Origin: JACVRW01 sp963765135
GTDB lineage: Bacteria; Actinomycetota; Thermoleophilia; Solirubrobacterales; Thermoleophilaceae
Reading direction: 5' to 3'
DNA: 64,000 nucleotides
Assembly: GCA_963765135.1 (NCBI GenBank)
Contig: CAVXUX010000002.1
Span: 620,001 to 684,000 of the forward strand
Under the pieces are notes generated by a model that saw nothing but the letters and a program-made list of their open reading frames with translations, did no database searches and was not told the DNA's origin. Below are positions 29,184 through 36,317 of this stretch, one piece after another. Both the position numbers and the translations under genes were made by a program. Positions within the stretch are counted from its first letter, which is position 1. Each line of letters opens with the position of its first letter.

Positions 29184-29375
29184 TCAGGACCGTCTCTCGC
29201 CGCTCCCGGGGTCGCGCTCTTCCCCCTTCTTGCGGCGAGAGATCGAGACAACGCGATCACTTGACTGACCTGAGCGATCCAGGCGCCCGACGCAGCTTGG
29301 GCATTCGGGGGCGTATGCCCGGCTGGCCGCGCTGTAGTAGTTGATGCGGCAGCGCTGACAGGTGTAATACGGCAC
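29184..29375 (-). CDS. Small zinc-ribbon protein
   Basis: A 63-residue product from the GTG at 29375, preceded by AGGAGG nine bases upstream. It begins VPYYTCQRCRINYYSAASRAYAPECPSC, with two CxxC knuckles (CQRC and CPSC) about 20 residues apart, the pattern of a zinc ribbon. The rest is basic and hydrophilic. Such small ribbons often bind nucleic acid or serve as adaptor subunits. Other open frames here lack this conserved pattern. Confidence 0.6.
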   Translation of the reverse strand: MPYYTCQRCRINYYSAASRAYAPECPSCVGRLDRSGQSSDRVVSISRRKKGEERDPGSGERRS

Positions 29376-29536
29376 CTCGACCGACCTCCTTGTTGAAGCC
29401 GAGATGGGGCAAGATCCCGCGCTTGTCCGGGTCGAGCGGCGCTTCCATGCGCCGCCGGACCGAGTGCCGATCGGATACCCCGTTCGAGCGGACACAACCA
29501 GGAATGGACCGATGTTGACCTAGCCCGTCCGGGGTG

Positions 29537-29567
29537 ACAGAGGGGGCCGGTTACCGGCCCCCTCTGT
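29537..29567. terminator. Strong hairpin terminator after the DUF892 operon
   Basis: ACAGAGGGGGCCGG (29537-29550), TTA loop, and CCGGCCCCCTCTGT (29554-29567): a perfect 14-bp stem, the strongest simple inverted repeat I noticed in the window. It begins 22 bases past the stop of the minus-strand DUF892 gene. No T-tract follows, as is common in high-GC actinobacteria. Confidence 0.65.
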
Positions 29568-29589
29568 CCGTCTGCCTGTGGCTCTTCGG

Positions 29590-30612
29590 TTACGCGTTGC
29601 TGAGCTCGCGCTCGGTCGCCTGGATTACGCCGGCACGGGCCTTGTGCTTGCGCTCGTAGGCGCGGACGTCCTTGACTCGCCCTTCGTCTCCCTCGGAGAG
29701 CACGGCACGGACTTCGTCCACGCTCAGCTCGTCGTAGCCGGGCCACGGCTCGTCACCCTGTAGCGAGTCGATGCGGCTGGTGATCGTCGAGCGGTTCTGG
29801 TTCTTGCGCTCGTAGGCGTTGACCTTGGCGAGGTCGATCTGGGAGAGCTCGGAGAGCTTGTCCTGGATCTCGTCGGCGCTGAGCGAGTCGTAGTTCGCGA
29901 TCGCCAGATCCGACTCGGAGGCGACGGCGCCCTTGACGGTGCCCTCGGCACGCGCGACGCCGGGCACCTTGCGGGCTTGGCGGGCGCTGCGCTTGGCCTG
30001 TCCCGCGCCTTGGCGGGCGCTGCGCTTGGCGGTCCGGCTCACCTCGCGCACCGCGTCGGCGGCGCCGGTCTCGGTCACGTCGTAGGAACCGTCGCCGTCG
30101 AACTCCGCCCGGGCCACGGCGTCGGTGAGCCGCGGGATCTCCCGCAGCAGCCGGTCGAGCATCTTCTGCTCGTCGCCCAGAATCGACTTGGCGAGGCGCT
30201 CGGTCGTGGCGTCGCCCGCCGTGCGGGCGAGCCGGGCCAGAGCGGTGTAGGTGGCGATCTCCTGTGCCTCGGCGGCGCAGCTGTCCTTGGCGTTCTTGAG
30301 GACCTTCTCCTCGCCACCGCTGCCCCGAACCAGGTCGAGCGGGGTCTTTGTCAGGGCAAATGCCTGCCCGATCACGGACTGGACGGCGCCCAACCCGACC
30401 TGAAGCGGGTTGTTGCCCTGCCCCAGCTCGCCCAAGCGACGCTCCAGGCGCTCGGCATGCCTGCGTGTCTCGTTGAGATGGGTCTCCAACCCGTCGCGGT
30501 ACTGGCCCTTGGGGGTCATCGCGATCTGGGCCTGCAGCTGGCGCACCAGCGCCAGCTCCGAGGCGTGGGCCTCGTTCACGTACTGGACGATCTTCTGCTG
30601 CTGCTTACTCAT
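29590..30612 (-). CDS. DUF892 (YciE/YciF) ferritin-like protein with two C-terminal YER repeats
   Basis: A protein of 340 residues. Residues ~1-160 are helical with the acidic/His spacing of DUF892 ferritin-like proteins (VNEAHASELALVRQL, HLNETRRHAERLE, CAAEAQEIATYTAL, ILGDEQKMLDRL). A basic linker follows (AKRSARQGAGQAKRSARQARK, ~205-225). Two tandem ~45-residue repeats end the protein, sharing YDSLSADEI / YDELSVDEV and YERKNQNR / YERKHKAR. DUF892 proteins are linked to stress responses and may bind di-metal centres. It is the last gene of a three-gene operon with two small membrane proteins. Confidence 0.75.
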   Translation of the reverse strand: MSKQQQKIVQYVNEAHASELALVRQLQAQIAMTPKGQYRDGLETHLNETRRHAERLERRLGELGQGNNPLQVGLGAVQSVIGQAFALTKTPLDLVRGSGGEEKVLKNAKDSCAAEAQEIATYTALARLARTAGDATTERLAKSILGDEQKMLDRLLREIPRLTDAVARAEFDGDGSYDVTETGAADAVREVSRTAKRSARQGAGQAKRSARQARKVPGVARAEGTVKGAVASESDLAIANYDSLSADEIQDKLSELSQIDLAKVNAYERKNQNRSTITSRIDSLQGDEPWPGYDELSVDEVRAVLSEGDEGRVKDVRAYERKHKARAGVIQATERELSNA

Positions 30613-30647
30613 GAGATTCAACTCCGTATCGATGTGCGGGTGTGTGG

Positions 30648-30776
30648 CTAGAGGATCCGGATGATCAGGTTGACCAGGACGGTCAACACGATCGAGAGGA
30701 TCAGCGAGATCACCAGGCAGCCGGGCATGAAGCGGACCTGCGCCCGCTCGCCCGGCCGCTTGGTGAACAGGAACAT
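30648..30776 (-). CDS. 42-residue single-pass membrane protein
   Basis: From the ATG at 30776, three bases after the stop of the upstream gene, the frame encodes MFLFTKRPGERAQVRF, then one hydrophobic helix (CLVISLILSIVLTVLVNLIIRIL) reaching the C-terminus. A positively charged N-terminus suggests it stays inside. No named family. Its tight spacing in the operon and the clean membrane segment support it as a real small gene. Confidence 0.5.
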   Translation of the reverse strand: MFLFTKRPGERAQVRFMPGCLVISLILSIVLTVLVNLIIRIL

Positions 30777-30779
30777 CTG

Positions 30780-31127
30780 CTACCGGCTGTTCGCGACCTC
30801 GGAGCGGTCGGGCCGGTCCCCGTTGGTGCCCTCGGGGAAGTACGGCTCGCGGCTGCCGGACTTCGCGAGACCGCGGCTGATCATGTAGGCCGAGCCAAGG
30901 ATGGTGATGTACAGCCACACCTTGTCGGCGGCGAAAACGTCGGGGCCGCCCTCGGCGGACTCGATCGAGTTGCCCGCGATCAGGACCGCGACGATCAGGG
31001 CCACCATGGCCCAGAACTCCGTCGTCTTGAACGCCTGCTTGGTCTCCGTCGCGAGACGGCGTGTGGCCCTGCTGAGGGCACCGCCGGAACGCCGGGTATC
31101 GGCGCCGGTGGCGCTGTGCGTAGCCAT
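30780..31127 (-). CDS. Two-helix membrane protein of unknown function
   Basis: A protein of 115 residues; the ATG at 31127 follows GAAGGAGTCC. A Ser/Arg-rich N-terminus is followed by EFWAMVALIVAVLIAGNSI (~42-60) and KVWLYITILGSAYMISRGLA (~73-92), with a short loop and a charged C-terminus. I know similar small proteins only as uncharacterised. It heads the operon with the 42-residue protein and the DUF892 protein, suggesting an envelope-stress role. Confidence 0.6.
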   Translation of the reverse strand: MATHSATGADTRRSGGALSRATRRLATETKQAFKTTEFWAMVALIVAVLIAGNSIESAEGGPDVFAADKVWLYITILGSAYMISRGLAKSGSREPYFPEGTNGDRPDRSEVANSR

Positions 31128-31490
31128 GAGATGGGACTCCTTCGATTGTGGTTTGGTACTGCTGAAGGAATCCAGCGAGCCGCCAGGTGACGCGCGTTGT
31201 CTTCCGTGCTGCATGAACCGGTAGCGCATCGTGCGCTCCCGAAACAAGAGCCGCCCCGCTGCCTCGTCCCCGCGAGGATCCGAAGGAGCGGTGCGACCGT
31301 TGCTCTTAGCCGAGACATACGTCTGCGACTTGGCGCTCGTACCCGCCACGGCCGATTCGAATCTGCCAGGGCGCCCGACACGGTGCCCTTCGAGGCAGTA
31401 GACTGATCTGTCTCACCCGCGTTCGTCTGGTTCTTCGGTTTCTCTTCCTCTCGCGCGCCGCTCAGCAGAGAGACCCGAGAGGACGCACCC
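31128..31490. other. 363-bp intergenic region between divergent genes
   Basis: No convincing gene on either strand: open frames here have no ribosome binding site and atypical composition. It must contain the promoters of the membrane-protein/DUF892 operon and of the MpsC-family gene. I see TAGACT near 31394-31399 on the plus strand as a possible -10, without a good -35, and on the minus strand GATT-N15-GGGTAC (31363-31339), which vaguely resembles a SigB/SigF promoter. Neither is firm. Confidence 0.5.
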
Positions 31491-31895
31491 ATGGACCAGG
31501 ACACGCCGACGATGCCGGAGCAGACCGCTGCCGAGCACCGAGGAATGCAGACGGCGGAGCTTTCCAACGCGATGGTGCGGATCTACAAGGAGCAGTTCGG
31601 CCGAGGACCGACCAAGGCGCACGCCGTCTACGCCGGCCCCGACCTTGTGATCTGCACCCTGGAGGACAGCCTGACGCCGGCAGAGCATCGGATGGTGAAG
31701 CTCGGCGAGCACCAACGAGTCAGGGACATCCGCACCTTCTTCCAGCACGCCAGCGAGCCGGAGTTCGTCGGCGCGGTCGAGCAGATCACCGGCCGCAGCG
31801 TGCGCGCCTTCGTCAGCGGCACGGACACCCAGCACGACGTGTCGTCGGAGGTCTTCTACCTCCAGCCGAAGATCAGCTCCATCGACGGCGCCTAG
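31491..31895 (+). CDS. DUF2294/MpsC-family protein
   Basis: A protein of 134 residues. LSNAMVRIYKEQFGRGPTKAHAVYAGPDLVICTLEDSLTPAEHRM is the conserved core of the DUF2294 family, named MpsC (Na+-translocating membrane-potential-generating system) in staphylococci. The protein is soluble and has no membrane segment; the actinobacterial role is unknown. The ATG lies after CCCGAGAGGACGC, with only a weak ribosome site. Confidence 0.75.
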   Translation: MDQDTPTMPEQTAAEHRGMQTAELSNAMVRIYKEQFGRGPTKAHAVYAGPDLVICTLEDSLTPAEHRMVKLGEHQRVRDIRTFFQHASEPEFVGAVEQITGRSVRAFVSGTDTQHDVSSEVFYLQPKISSIDGA

Positions 31896-31912
31896 GGTGA
31901 AGCGATAGGCAC

Positions 31913-32275
31913 GTGATCCAGCACGTCTCGTTCGAAGTGAAGCCGGACCAGCTGGACGCGTGCATCGGGTTCTACGGGCTGCTCGGCTTCCGGCGCGTGA
32001 CGACGCCCGACAAGCTCGCCCACTTCGTCACCTGGCTCGAGCGCGACGGCGACCAGTTCCACCTGTTGCAGCTGCCGGACACCTCGCACATGAACGCGGG
32101 CCACGCCGCCGTGTCGCTGGGCGACGACTACGAGGCAACCCAGGGCCGCCTTCGCGACGCCGGCCACCAGGTCGACGACCACGAGGAGTACTGGGGCTCG
32201 CCGCGTTCGTTCGTGCGCGATCCGGCGGGGAACCTGATCGAGCTGATGGAGTTCGCGCCGCCTCCGCAGCTATAG
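31913..32275 (+). CDS. VOC-family protein
   Basis: A protein of 120 residues from the GTG at 31913. MIQHVSFEVKPDQLDACIGFYGLLGF, NAGHAAVSLGDDYEATQGRL and SFVRDPAGNLIELMEF supply the His, His, Glu ligands of a single glyoxalase-fold domain. It follows the MpsC-type gene by 17 bases and may be cotranscribed. The substrate is unknown; it groups with lactoylglutathione-lyase-like proteins by sequence pattern. Confidence 0.75.
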   Translation: MIQHVSFEVKPDQLDACIGFYGLLGFRRVTTPDKLAHFVTWLERDGDQFHLLQLPDTSHMNAGHAAVSLGDDYEATQGRLRDAGHQVDDHEEYWGSPRSFVRDPAGNLIELMEFAPPPQL

Positions 32276-32311
32276 CCGATTAGTTTCGACGGCTTCGGGA
32301 GTCCAACCTGT

Positions 32312-32710
32312 ATGACCGACGACGAGCAGCAAATTCGCAATCTGATCGAAACCTGGGCTGAGGCGGTGCACGGGGGCGATCTGGCCGGCGTGCTGGCGGA
32401 CCACTCCGATGACATCGTGATGTTCGATGTGCCGCCCCCGTACGAGGGCGTCCGCGGCATCGACGCCTACCGCGAGACCTGGCCGCCTTTCTTCGAGTGG
32501 CAGGTCCGGGGCGCCTCCTTCGAGATCGTCTCCCTCGACGTCACGGCAGGCGATGACGTCGCCTATGCCCACGCCCTGTTGCGCTGCGGAACGCAGCAGG
32601 AACTGGACGACAACCCTCAGAACCGTCTGCGCCTCACGCTCGGATTGCGCAAGGAGGATGGGCGGTGGGTGGTCGCCCACGAGCACCACTCGTTCCCCGA
32701 CGCCGACTAG
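32312..32710 (+). CDS. SnoaL-like/SgcJ-type protein
   Basis: A protein of 132 residues. IRNLIETWAEAVHGGDLAGVLADHSDDIVMFDVPPPYEGVRGIDAYRETW is the standard opening of the NTF2-like SnoaL/SgcJ/EcaC group, ending in LRKEDGRWVVAHEHHSFP. These cone-shaped proteins bind small hydrophobic ligands and may be isomerases or cyclases; function is not predictable. It converges with the sigma-factor gene, leaving a 4-bp gap. Confidence 0.75.
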   Translation: MTDDEQQIRNLIETWAEAVHGGDLAGVLADHSDDIVMFDVPPPYEGVRGIDAYRETWPPFFEWQVRGASFEIVSLDVTAGDDVAYAHALLRCGTQQELDDNPQNRLRLTLGLRKEDGRWVVAHEHHSFPDAD

Positions 32711-32714
32711 CCGG

Positions 32715-33881
32715 CTAGCGGGCGAGCTCCGACAGCCGCCCCTCCAGAAACCGCCGCTCCGCCTCCGAGTGCACCAGCTCCAGGGCTCGCTCGTACGCCG
32801 CTCGCGCGTCCTCCACGCGATCCAGCCGCCGCAGCAGCTCCGCTCGCATCGCGTGCAGGTAGTGGTAGTCGTCCAGCTCCAGGCTCTCCACGATCGCCAT
32901 CGCCGCCGGCACGTCACCGGCCTCCGCGATCGCCGCCGCCTGGTTCAGCTCCACTACCGGCGATCCCGTCACTCGGGCCAGCCCCCCGTACAGCGCCGCG
33001 ATCTGCGGCCAGTCCGGCTCCTCCTCCGAGTGCAGCACCGCCAGCGCTGCTTGCAGCACGTATGGGCCTCGCCCTCCCAGTGCCATTGCTCGGTCAAGCT
33101 CCGCCCGGCCGGTCTCGATCTGGCCGGCATCCCACAGCGATCGGTCTTGGTCGCGCAGCAGCACCACCGCGCCGTCCGCGAACCGCGCTTCGCGCCTCGC
33201 GTCGTTCACCAGCATCAGCGCCAGCAGGCCCCGTACCTCCGGCTCGTCGGGCATCAGCTCGGCCAGCGCCCGACCCAGCCAGATCGCCTCCGCCGCCAGC
33301 TCTCCACGTCCGCCGTATCCCTCGTTGAAGATCAGGTAGACCACCGCCAGCACCGCGGCCAGCCGGTCGGGGAGCAGGTGCGCCGGTGGCACTCGGAACG
33401 GGATCCCGGTTGCCTTGATCCGCTTCTTCGCCCGCACCAGTCGCTTCGCCATCGTCTCCTGCGGCACCAGGAACGCTCGGGCGATCTCCTCGGTCGTGAG
33501 TCCCCCGAGGGTCCGCAGCGTCAGCGCCACCTGCGCGTCCAGCGCCAGCGCCGGGTGGCAGCACGTGAAGATCAGCTCCAGCCGCTCGTCCGGGATCGTC
33601 GTGTCGTCCGTGACGTCCTCACTCCTCTCCGGCACCTCGAGCTGCCGCGTCTTCTCCGCCAGCGTTCGGTCGCGGCGGATTCGGTCGATCGCCCGGTTGC
33701 GCGCCGTCGTCACCAGCCACGCCCGCGGATTTGCCGGCGTCCCTGCACGCGGCCATCGCTCCGCCGCGATCGCGAACGCGTCCTGGGTGGCTTCCTCGGC
33801 GACTTCGAAGTCGCCGAGGAAGCCGATCAGCGTCGCCAGGACGCGTCCCCATTCCTCGCGGAAGACGTCCTCGAGGCTCAG
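32715..33881 (-). CDS. ECF42-type RNA polymerase sigma factor with a CTG start
   Basis: A protein of 388 residues. Sigma region 2 is FLGDFEVAEEATQDAFAIAAERWP, with PRAWLVTTARNRAIDRIRRD; region 4 is LTLRTLGGLTTEEIARAFLVPQETMAKRLVRAKKRI. The long C-terminal part (FNEGYGGRG, RALAELMPDEPEVRGLLALMLVNDARREAR, YLHAMRAELLRRL) is the SnoaL-free TPR-like extension that defines ECF42. Homology starts at SLEDVFREEW, so the start must be the CTG at 33881 overlapping the YCII stop (CTGA). ECF42 factors work with their adjacent DGPF/YCII protein rather than a classical anti-sigma. Confidence 0.85.
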   Translation of the reverse strand: MSLEDVFREEWGRVLATLIGFLGDFEVAEEATQDAFAIAAERWPRAGTPANPRAWLVTTARNRAIDRIRRDRTLAEKTRQLEVPERSEDVTDDTTIPDERLELIFTCCHPALALDAQVALTLRTLGGLTTEEIARAFLVPQETMAKRLVRAKKRIKATGIPFRVPPAHLLPDRLAAVLAVVYLIFNEGYGGRGELAAEAIWLGRALAELMPDEPEVRGLLALMLVNDARREARFADGAVVLLRDQDRSLWDAGQIETGRAELDRAMALGGRGPYVLQAALAVLHSEEEPDWPQIAALYGGLARVTGSPVVELNQAAAIAEAGDVPAAMAIVESLELDDYHYLHAMRAELLRRLDRVEDARAAYERALELVHSEAERRFLEGRLSELAR

Positions 33882-34240
33882 TAGCCCTCCACGACCGGCC
33901 GCACCTCGATCGCGCCGCCCATGCTCGCGGCCGGGATCTTCGCCGCCAGCTCGATCGCGGCGTCCAGGTCGTCCGCCTCGAAGAACAGGTAGCCGCCCAG
34001 CGCCTCCTTGATCGCGACGAACGGCCCGTCCGTCGTCAGCGTCTTGCCGTCCTGCACGCGGACCGTGGTCGCGGCCTCGGGCGCATCCATCTGCTCGCCC
34101 GGCGTGACACCCGCGGTCTGGTTGACCTCGCCGTACGCGGCGAACACGGCCTTCTGCTCGTCCTCGGACAGCCGTCCCCACGCCTCGGGGTCGCGCGGCG
34201 TCGGCGTGTCGCCCTGGTGGATCAAGAGCATGTACTTCAT
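33878..34240 (-). CDS. YCII/DGPF-domain protein, partner of the ECF42 sigma factor
   Basis: A protein of 120 residues with the motif TTDGPFVAIKEALGGYLFFEADDLDAAIELAAKIP, which gives the DGPF group its name. MKYMLLIHQGD is the conserved start. Known ECF42 loci pair the sigma gene with one or more DGPF genes that it transcribes. The ATG at 34240 follows AAGGAGGT. The stop overlaps the sigma start, so synthesis of both is coupled. Confidence 0.88.
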   Translation of the reverse strand: MKYMLLIHQGDTPTPRDPEAWGRLSEDEQKAVFAAYGEVNQTAGVTPGEQMDAPEAATTVRVQDGKTLTTDGPFVAIKEALGGYLFFEADDLDAAIELAAKIPAASMGGAIEVRPVVEGY

Positions 34241-34271
34241 CGCTACCTCCTTATCGGGATGGTCGCGTATA

Positions 34272-34298
34272 GACGAACGACGGGCGCGGAAATGGACA
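34272..34298 (-). promoter_or_regulatory. Possible ECF-type promoter of the DGPF-sigma operon
   Basis: On the minus strand TGTCCA (34298-34293), 17 bases, CGTC (34275-34272), then TATA, about 30 bases before the DGPF start. TGTC plus CGTC spacing is the usual ECF promoter shape and would allow the sigma factor to control its own operon. Matched by eye only. Confidence 0.4.
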
Positions 34299-34299
34299 G

Positions 34300-35334
34300 T
34301 CAGTGCAACGCCGATGCGTCCAGGTGGTCCAGCAGGCCGATCGCGAGCGGGTCGCGGCCGTCCTCCAGCAGGACCGCGCCGCCCGGCCAGTAGGGGTGGG
34401 GTGGCGTGGCGTGGTGCACGAGCAGTGGCTCGTAGACCCAGCTGCCGGTGTTGACGATGCGCGGGCTCCCGCCCGGCCCCGTCCAGCTCGCGGCCTGGTC
34501 GCCGGTGAGCGGGCCGGAGCGGTGCACGTGTCCGAAGATGACCCAGTCCGCGTCCACCCCGAGCCGGTTCGTCACGCGCGCGAGCGCGGGGATGCTGGCG
34601 CGCCGCATCTGGGTGCCGAGCACGGTCGCGGTCAGCGGCGACATGCGACGGGCGAGCAGCCCACGCGGGACGCGCTGGACGCGCGGCATCGTGGCCGCGC
34701 GGAAGAGCTCGGCCAGGTCGTCGACGAGCCCGGCGAGCGGGCGCGGCAACCAGCGCGTGAGCAGCGCCTCAACGCGCGTGAGCGAGGGACCGCCGGCGCT
34801 CTCGTAGTCGACCGGTCGAGCCCCGTCGCGCGGCAGGCGCCCAAGCAGCCCGCGGGCGACGCCGAAGGCGACCTCCGGCAGCAGGTGGCGGTCGAGGTAG
34901 TGGCCGTGCGTGGCCCAGACGCCCTCCGCCAGCCAGACGCCCGGGTAGCGCACCCGAACGCGCTCCGGCCCGAGCGCCGCGACCACCTGCGCGAGCACCG
35001 GGGTGGCGTCATGGGGGATGGCGGCGTCGAGCGCGGGCGACATCCCGTTCGCCTCCAGCCACGGCCCGACCAGGTCGCCGTCGTGGTTGCCCGGCACGAG
35101 GATCACCTCGGCGCCGCGGTCGAGCCGGGCGCCGATCGCGCGCAGTACCGGCTCGGCGACCTCCATCGCCTCGACCGGCCGCCCCTCCAGCAGCTCGACC
35201 ACGTCGCCCAGCAGCACGAGGCGGTCGACGGTCGCCAGCGCGTCGAGCAGCGCCTCGAGTGCGGCGTCGCGGAGCAGGACGTCCCGCCGCAAGCGGGCGC
35301 CCAGATGGAAATCCGAGACCACCAAGGTGCGCAT
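34300..35334 (-). CDS. Calcineurin-like metallophosphoesterase
   Basis: A protein of 344 residues from the ATG at 35334. VVSDFHLGAR (DxH), LVLLGDVVELLEG (GDxxE), ILVPGNHDGDL (GNHD), WATHGHYLDRH (GHxxD-like) and VIFGHVHRSGPL (GHTH-type) give the complete dimetal site. The order resembles UDP-2,3-diacylglucosamine hydrolase-like and other phosphodiesterases; the substrate is not predictable. A hydrophobic start is absent, so it is cytoplasmic. Divergent from the membrane protein gene. Confidence 0.8.
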   Translation of the reverse strand: MRTLVVSDFHLGARLRRDVLLRDAALEALLDALATVDRLVLLGDVVELLEGRPVEAMEVAEPVLRAIGARLDRGAEVILVPGNHDGDLVGPWLEANGMSPALDAAIPHDATPVLAQVVAALGPERVRVRYPGVWLAEGVWATHGHYLDRHLLPEVAFGVARGLLGRLPRDGARPVDYESAGGPSLTRVEALLTRWLPRPLAGLVDDLAELFRAATMPRVQRVPRGLLARRMSPLTATVLGTQMRRASIPALARVTNRLGVDADWVIFGHVHRSGPLTGDQAASWTGPGGSPRIVNTGSWVYEPLLVHHATPPHPYWPGGAVLLEDGRDPLAIGLLDHLDASALH

Positions 35335-35375
35335 CCCGGTTATGTTGGCGACCGCTACCCCCGCCCCTGCCGAAG

Positions 35376-36263
35376 GTGAGACTCGTGCACGACCCACTGC
35401 CGTCCGACCGTGTGCGTCCGGTGTCCCGCGGAATGCACGTCCTGCTCTACGTGCTCACCGCCCTGACGTTCTTCGCCGGGACGCAGCTGTTCGTCCTCTC
35501 CGACCACACCGATCAGTTCTTCTCGTGGACGATCGCCAACCCGATGAGCGCCGCGTTCATCGGCGCGGGCTTCTGGGGAGCGGCGGTCGTCGTGTTCTGG
35601 TGCGCACGGCAGCGCGAGTGGACGCGCGGCCGCGTGGTCGTGCCCACCGTCGCGGTGGTGGCCACGATGCTGCTGGTGGCCACCCTGCAGAACCTCGAGG
35701 CCTTCCACGGCCTGCTCGGCCTCGCCTGGATCGAGGTCTACGCGATCTTCCCGCCGATCCTTGGCGCGATCACGGTCATGCAGCTCGCGGTGCCAGGCAG
35801 GGATCCGCACAGCGGCGAGCGCGTGCCGAGCGGGCTGCGCATGACGCTCGCGGTCCAGGGCGTGGTCGCGATCGTGGTCGGGGTGCTGCTGTTCGCCTCG
35901 TCGCCCTCGTTCGCGGACGACCTCTGGGCGTGGACGCTCACCGATCTGACCAGCAAGGCCGTCGGCACCTGGCTCGTCGGGACGGGCGTGACGTGCGCCG
36001 TGGTGGCACTGCTCGACGACCGCGCCAACATCGCCGGCTGGGCGCTGGCGCAGATGACGCTCGGGGCCGGGATCCTGTTCGGGATGGTGCGGTTCAGCGA
36101 CGACGTCGATTTCGACGGCATCGGCGCGTGGCTGATCGTCGCCTACTTCGCGAGCACGCTGGCGTCGGGCTGCTACGGGGCCCTGCTGAGCTGGCGTGAG
36201 GATCGCTTCGCGCCGACGAGAGGCGCCGGCGGGATTCCGGTCGAGACGCGCTTCCCGACCTGA
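35376..36263 (+). CDS. Polytopic membrane protein, about eight helices
   Basis: About 295 residues from the GTG at 35376 (the GTG at 35385, with GAAGGTGAG just upstream, is an alternative). Hydrophobic segments include GMHVLLYVLTALTFFAG, AAFIGAGFWGAAVVVFW, VVPTVAVVATMLLVATL, IEVYAIFPPILGAITVM, LAVQGVVAIVVGVLLF, GTWLVGTGVTCAVVALL, ALAQMTLGAGILFGMV and AWLIVAYFASTLASGC. No family recognised and no catalytic motif. It ends 54 bases before the PEP-synthase-like operon. Confidence 0.6.
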   Translation: MRLVHDPLPSDRVRPVSRGMHVLLYVLTALTFFAGTQLFVLSDHTDQFFSWTIANPMSAAFIGAGFWGAAVVVFWCARQREWTRGRVVVPTVAVVATMLLVATLQNLEAFHGLLGLAWIEVYAIFPPILGAITVMQLAVPGRDPHSGERVPSGLRMTLAVQGVVAIVVGVLLFASSPSFADDLWAWTLTDLTSKAVGTWLVGTGVTCAVVALLDDRANIAGWALAQMTLGAGILFGMVRFSDDVDFDGIGAWLIVAYFASTLASGCYGALLSWREDRFAPTRGAGGIPVETRFPT

Positions 36264-36317
36264 CAGACCGGATAATCTGACTTGAAGGCTCCCGTCAGCC
36301 GGAGGAGAGGAGAGTCA

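Noticed and set aside
31339..31363. SigB/SigF-type promoter (GATT-N15-GGGTAC) for the DUF892 operon
   Set aside because: Only a partial match and over 200 bases from the first start codon; not listed as a feature.
32427..33884. Long plus-strand frame opposite the sigma factor
   Set aside because: Arg/Gln/His-rich antisense translation; the minus strand has complete sigma-70 regions.
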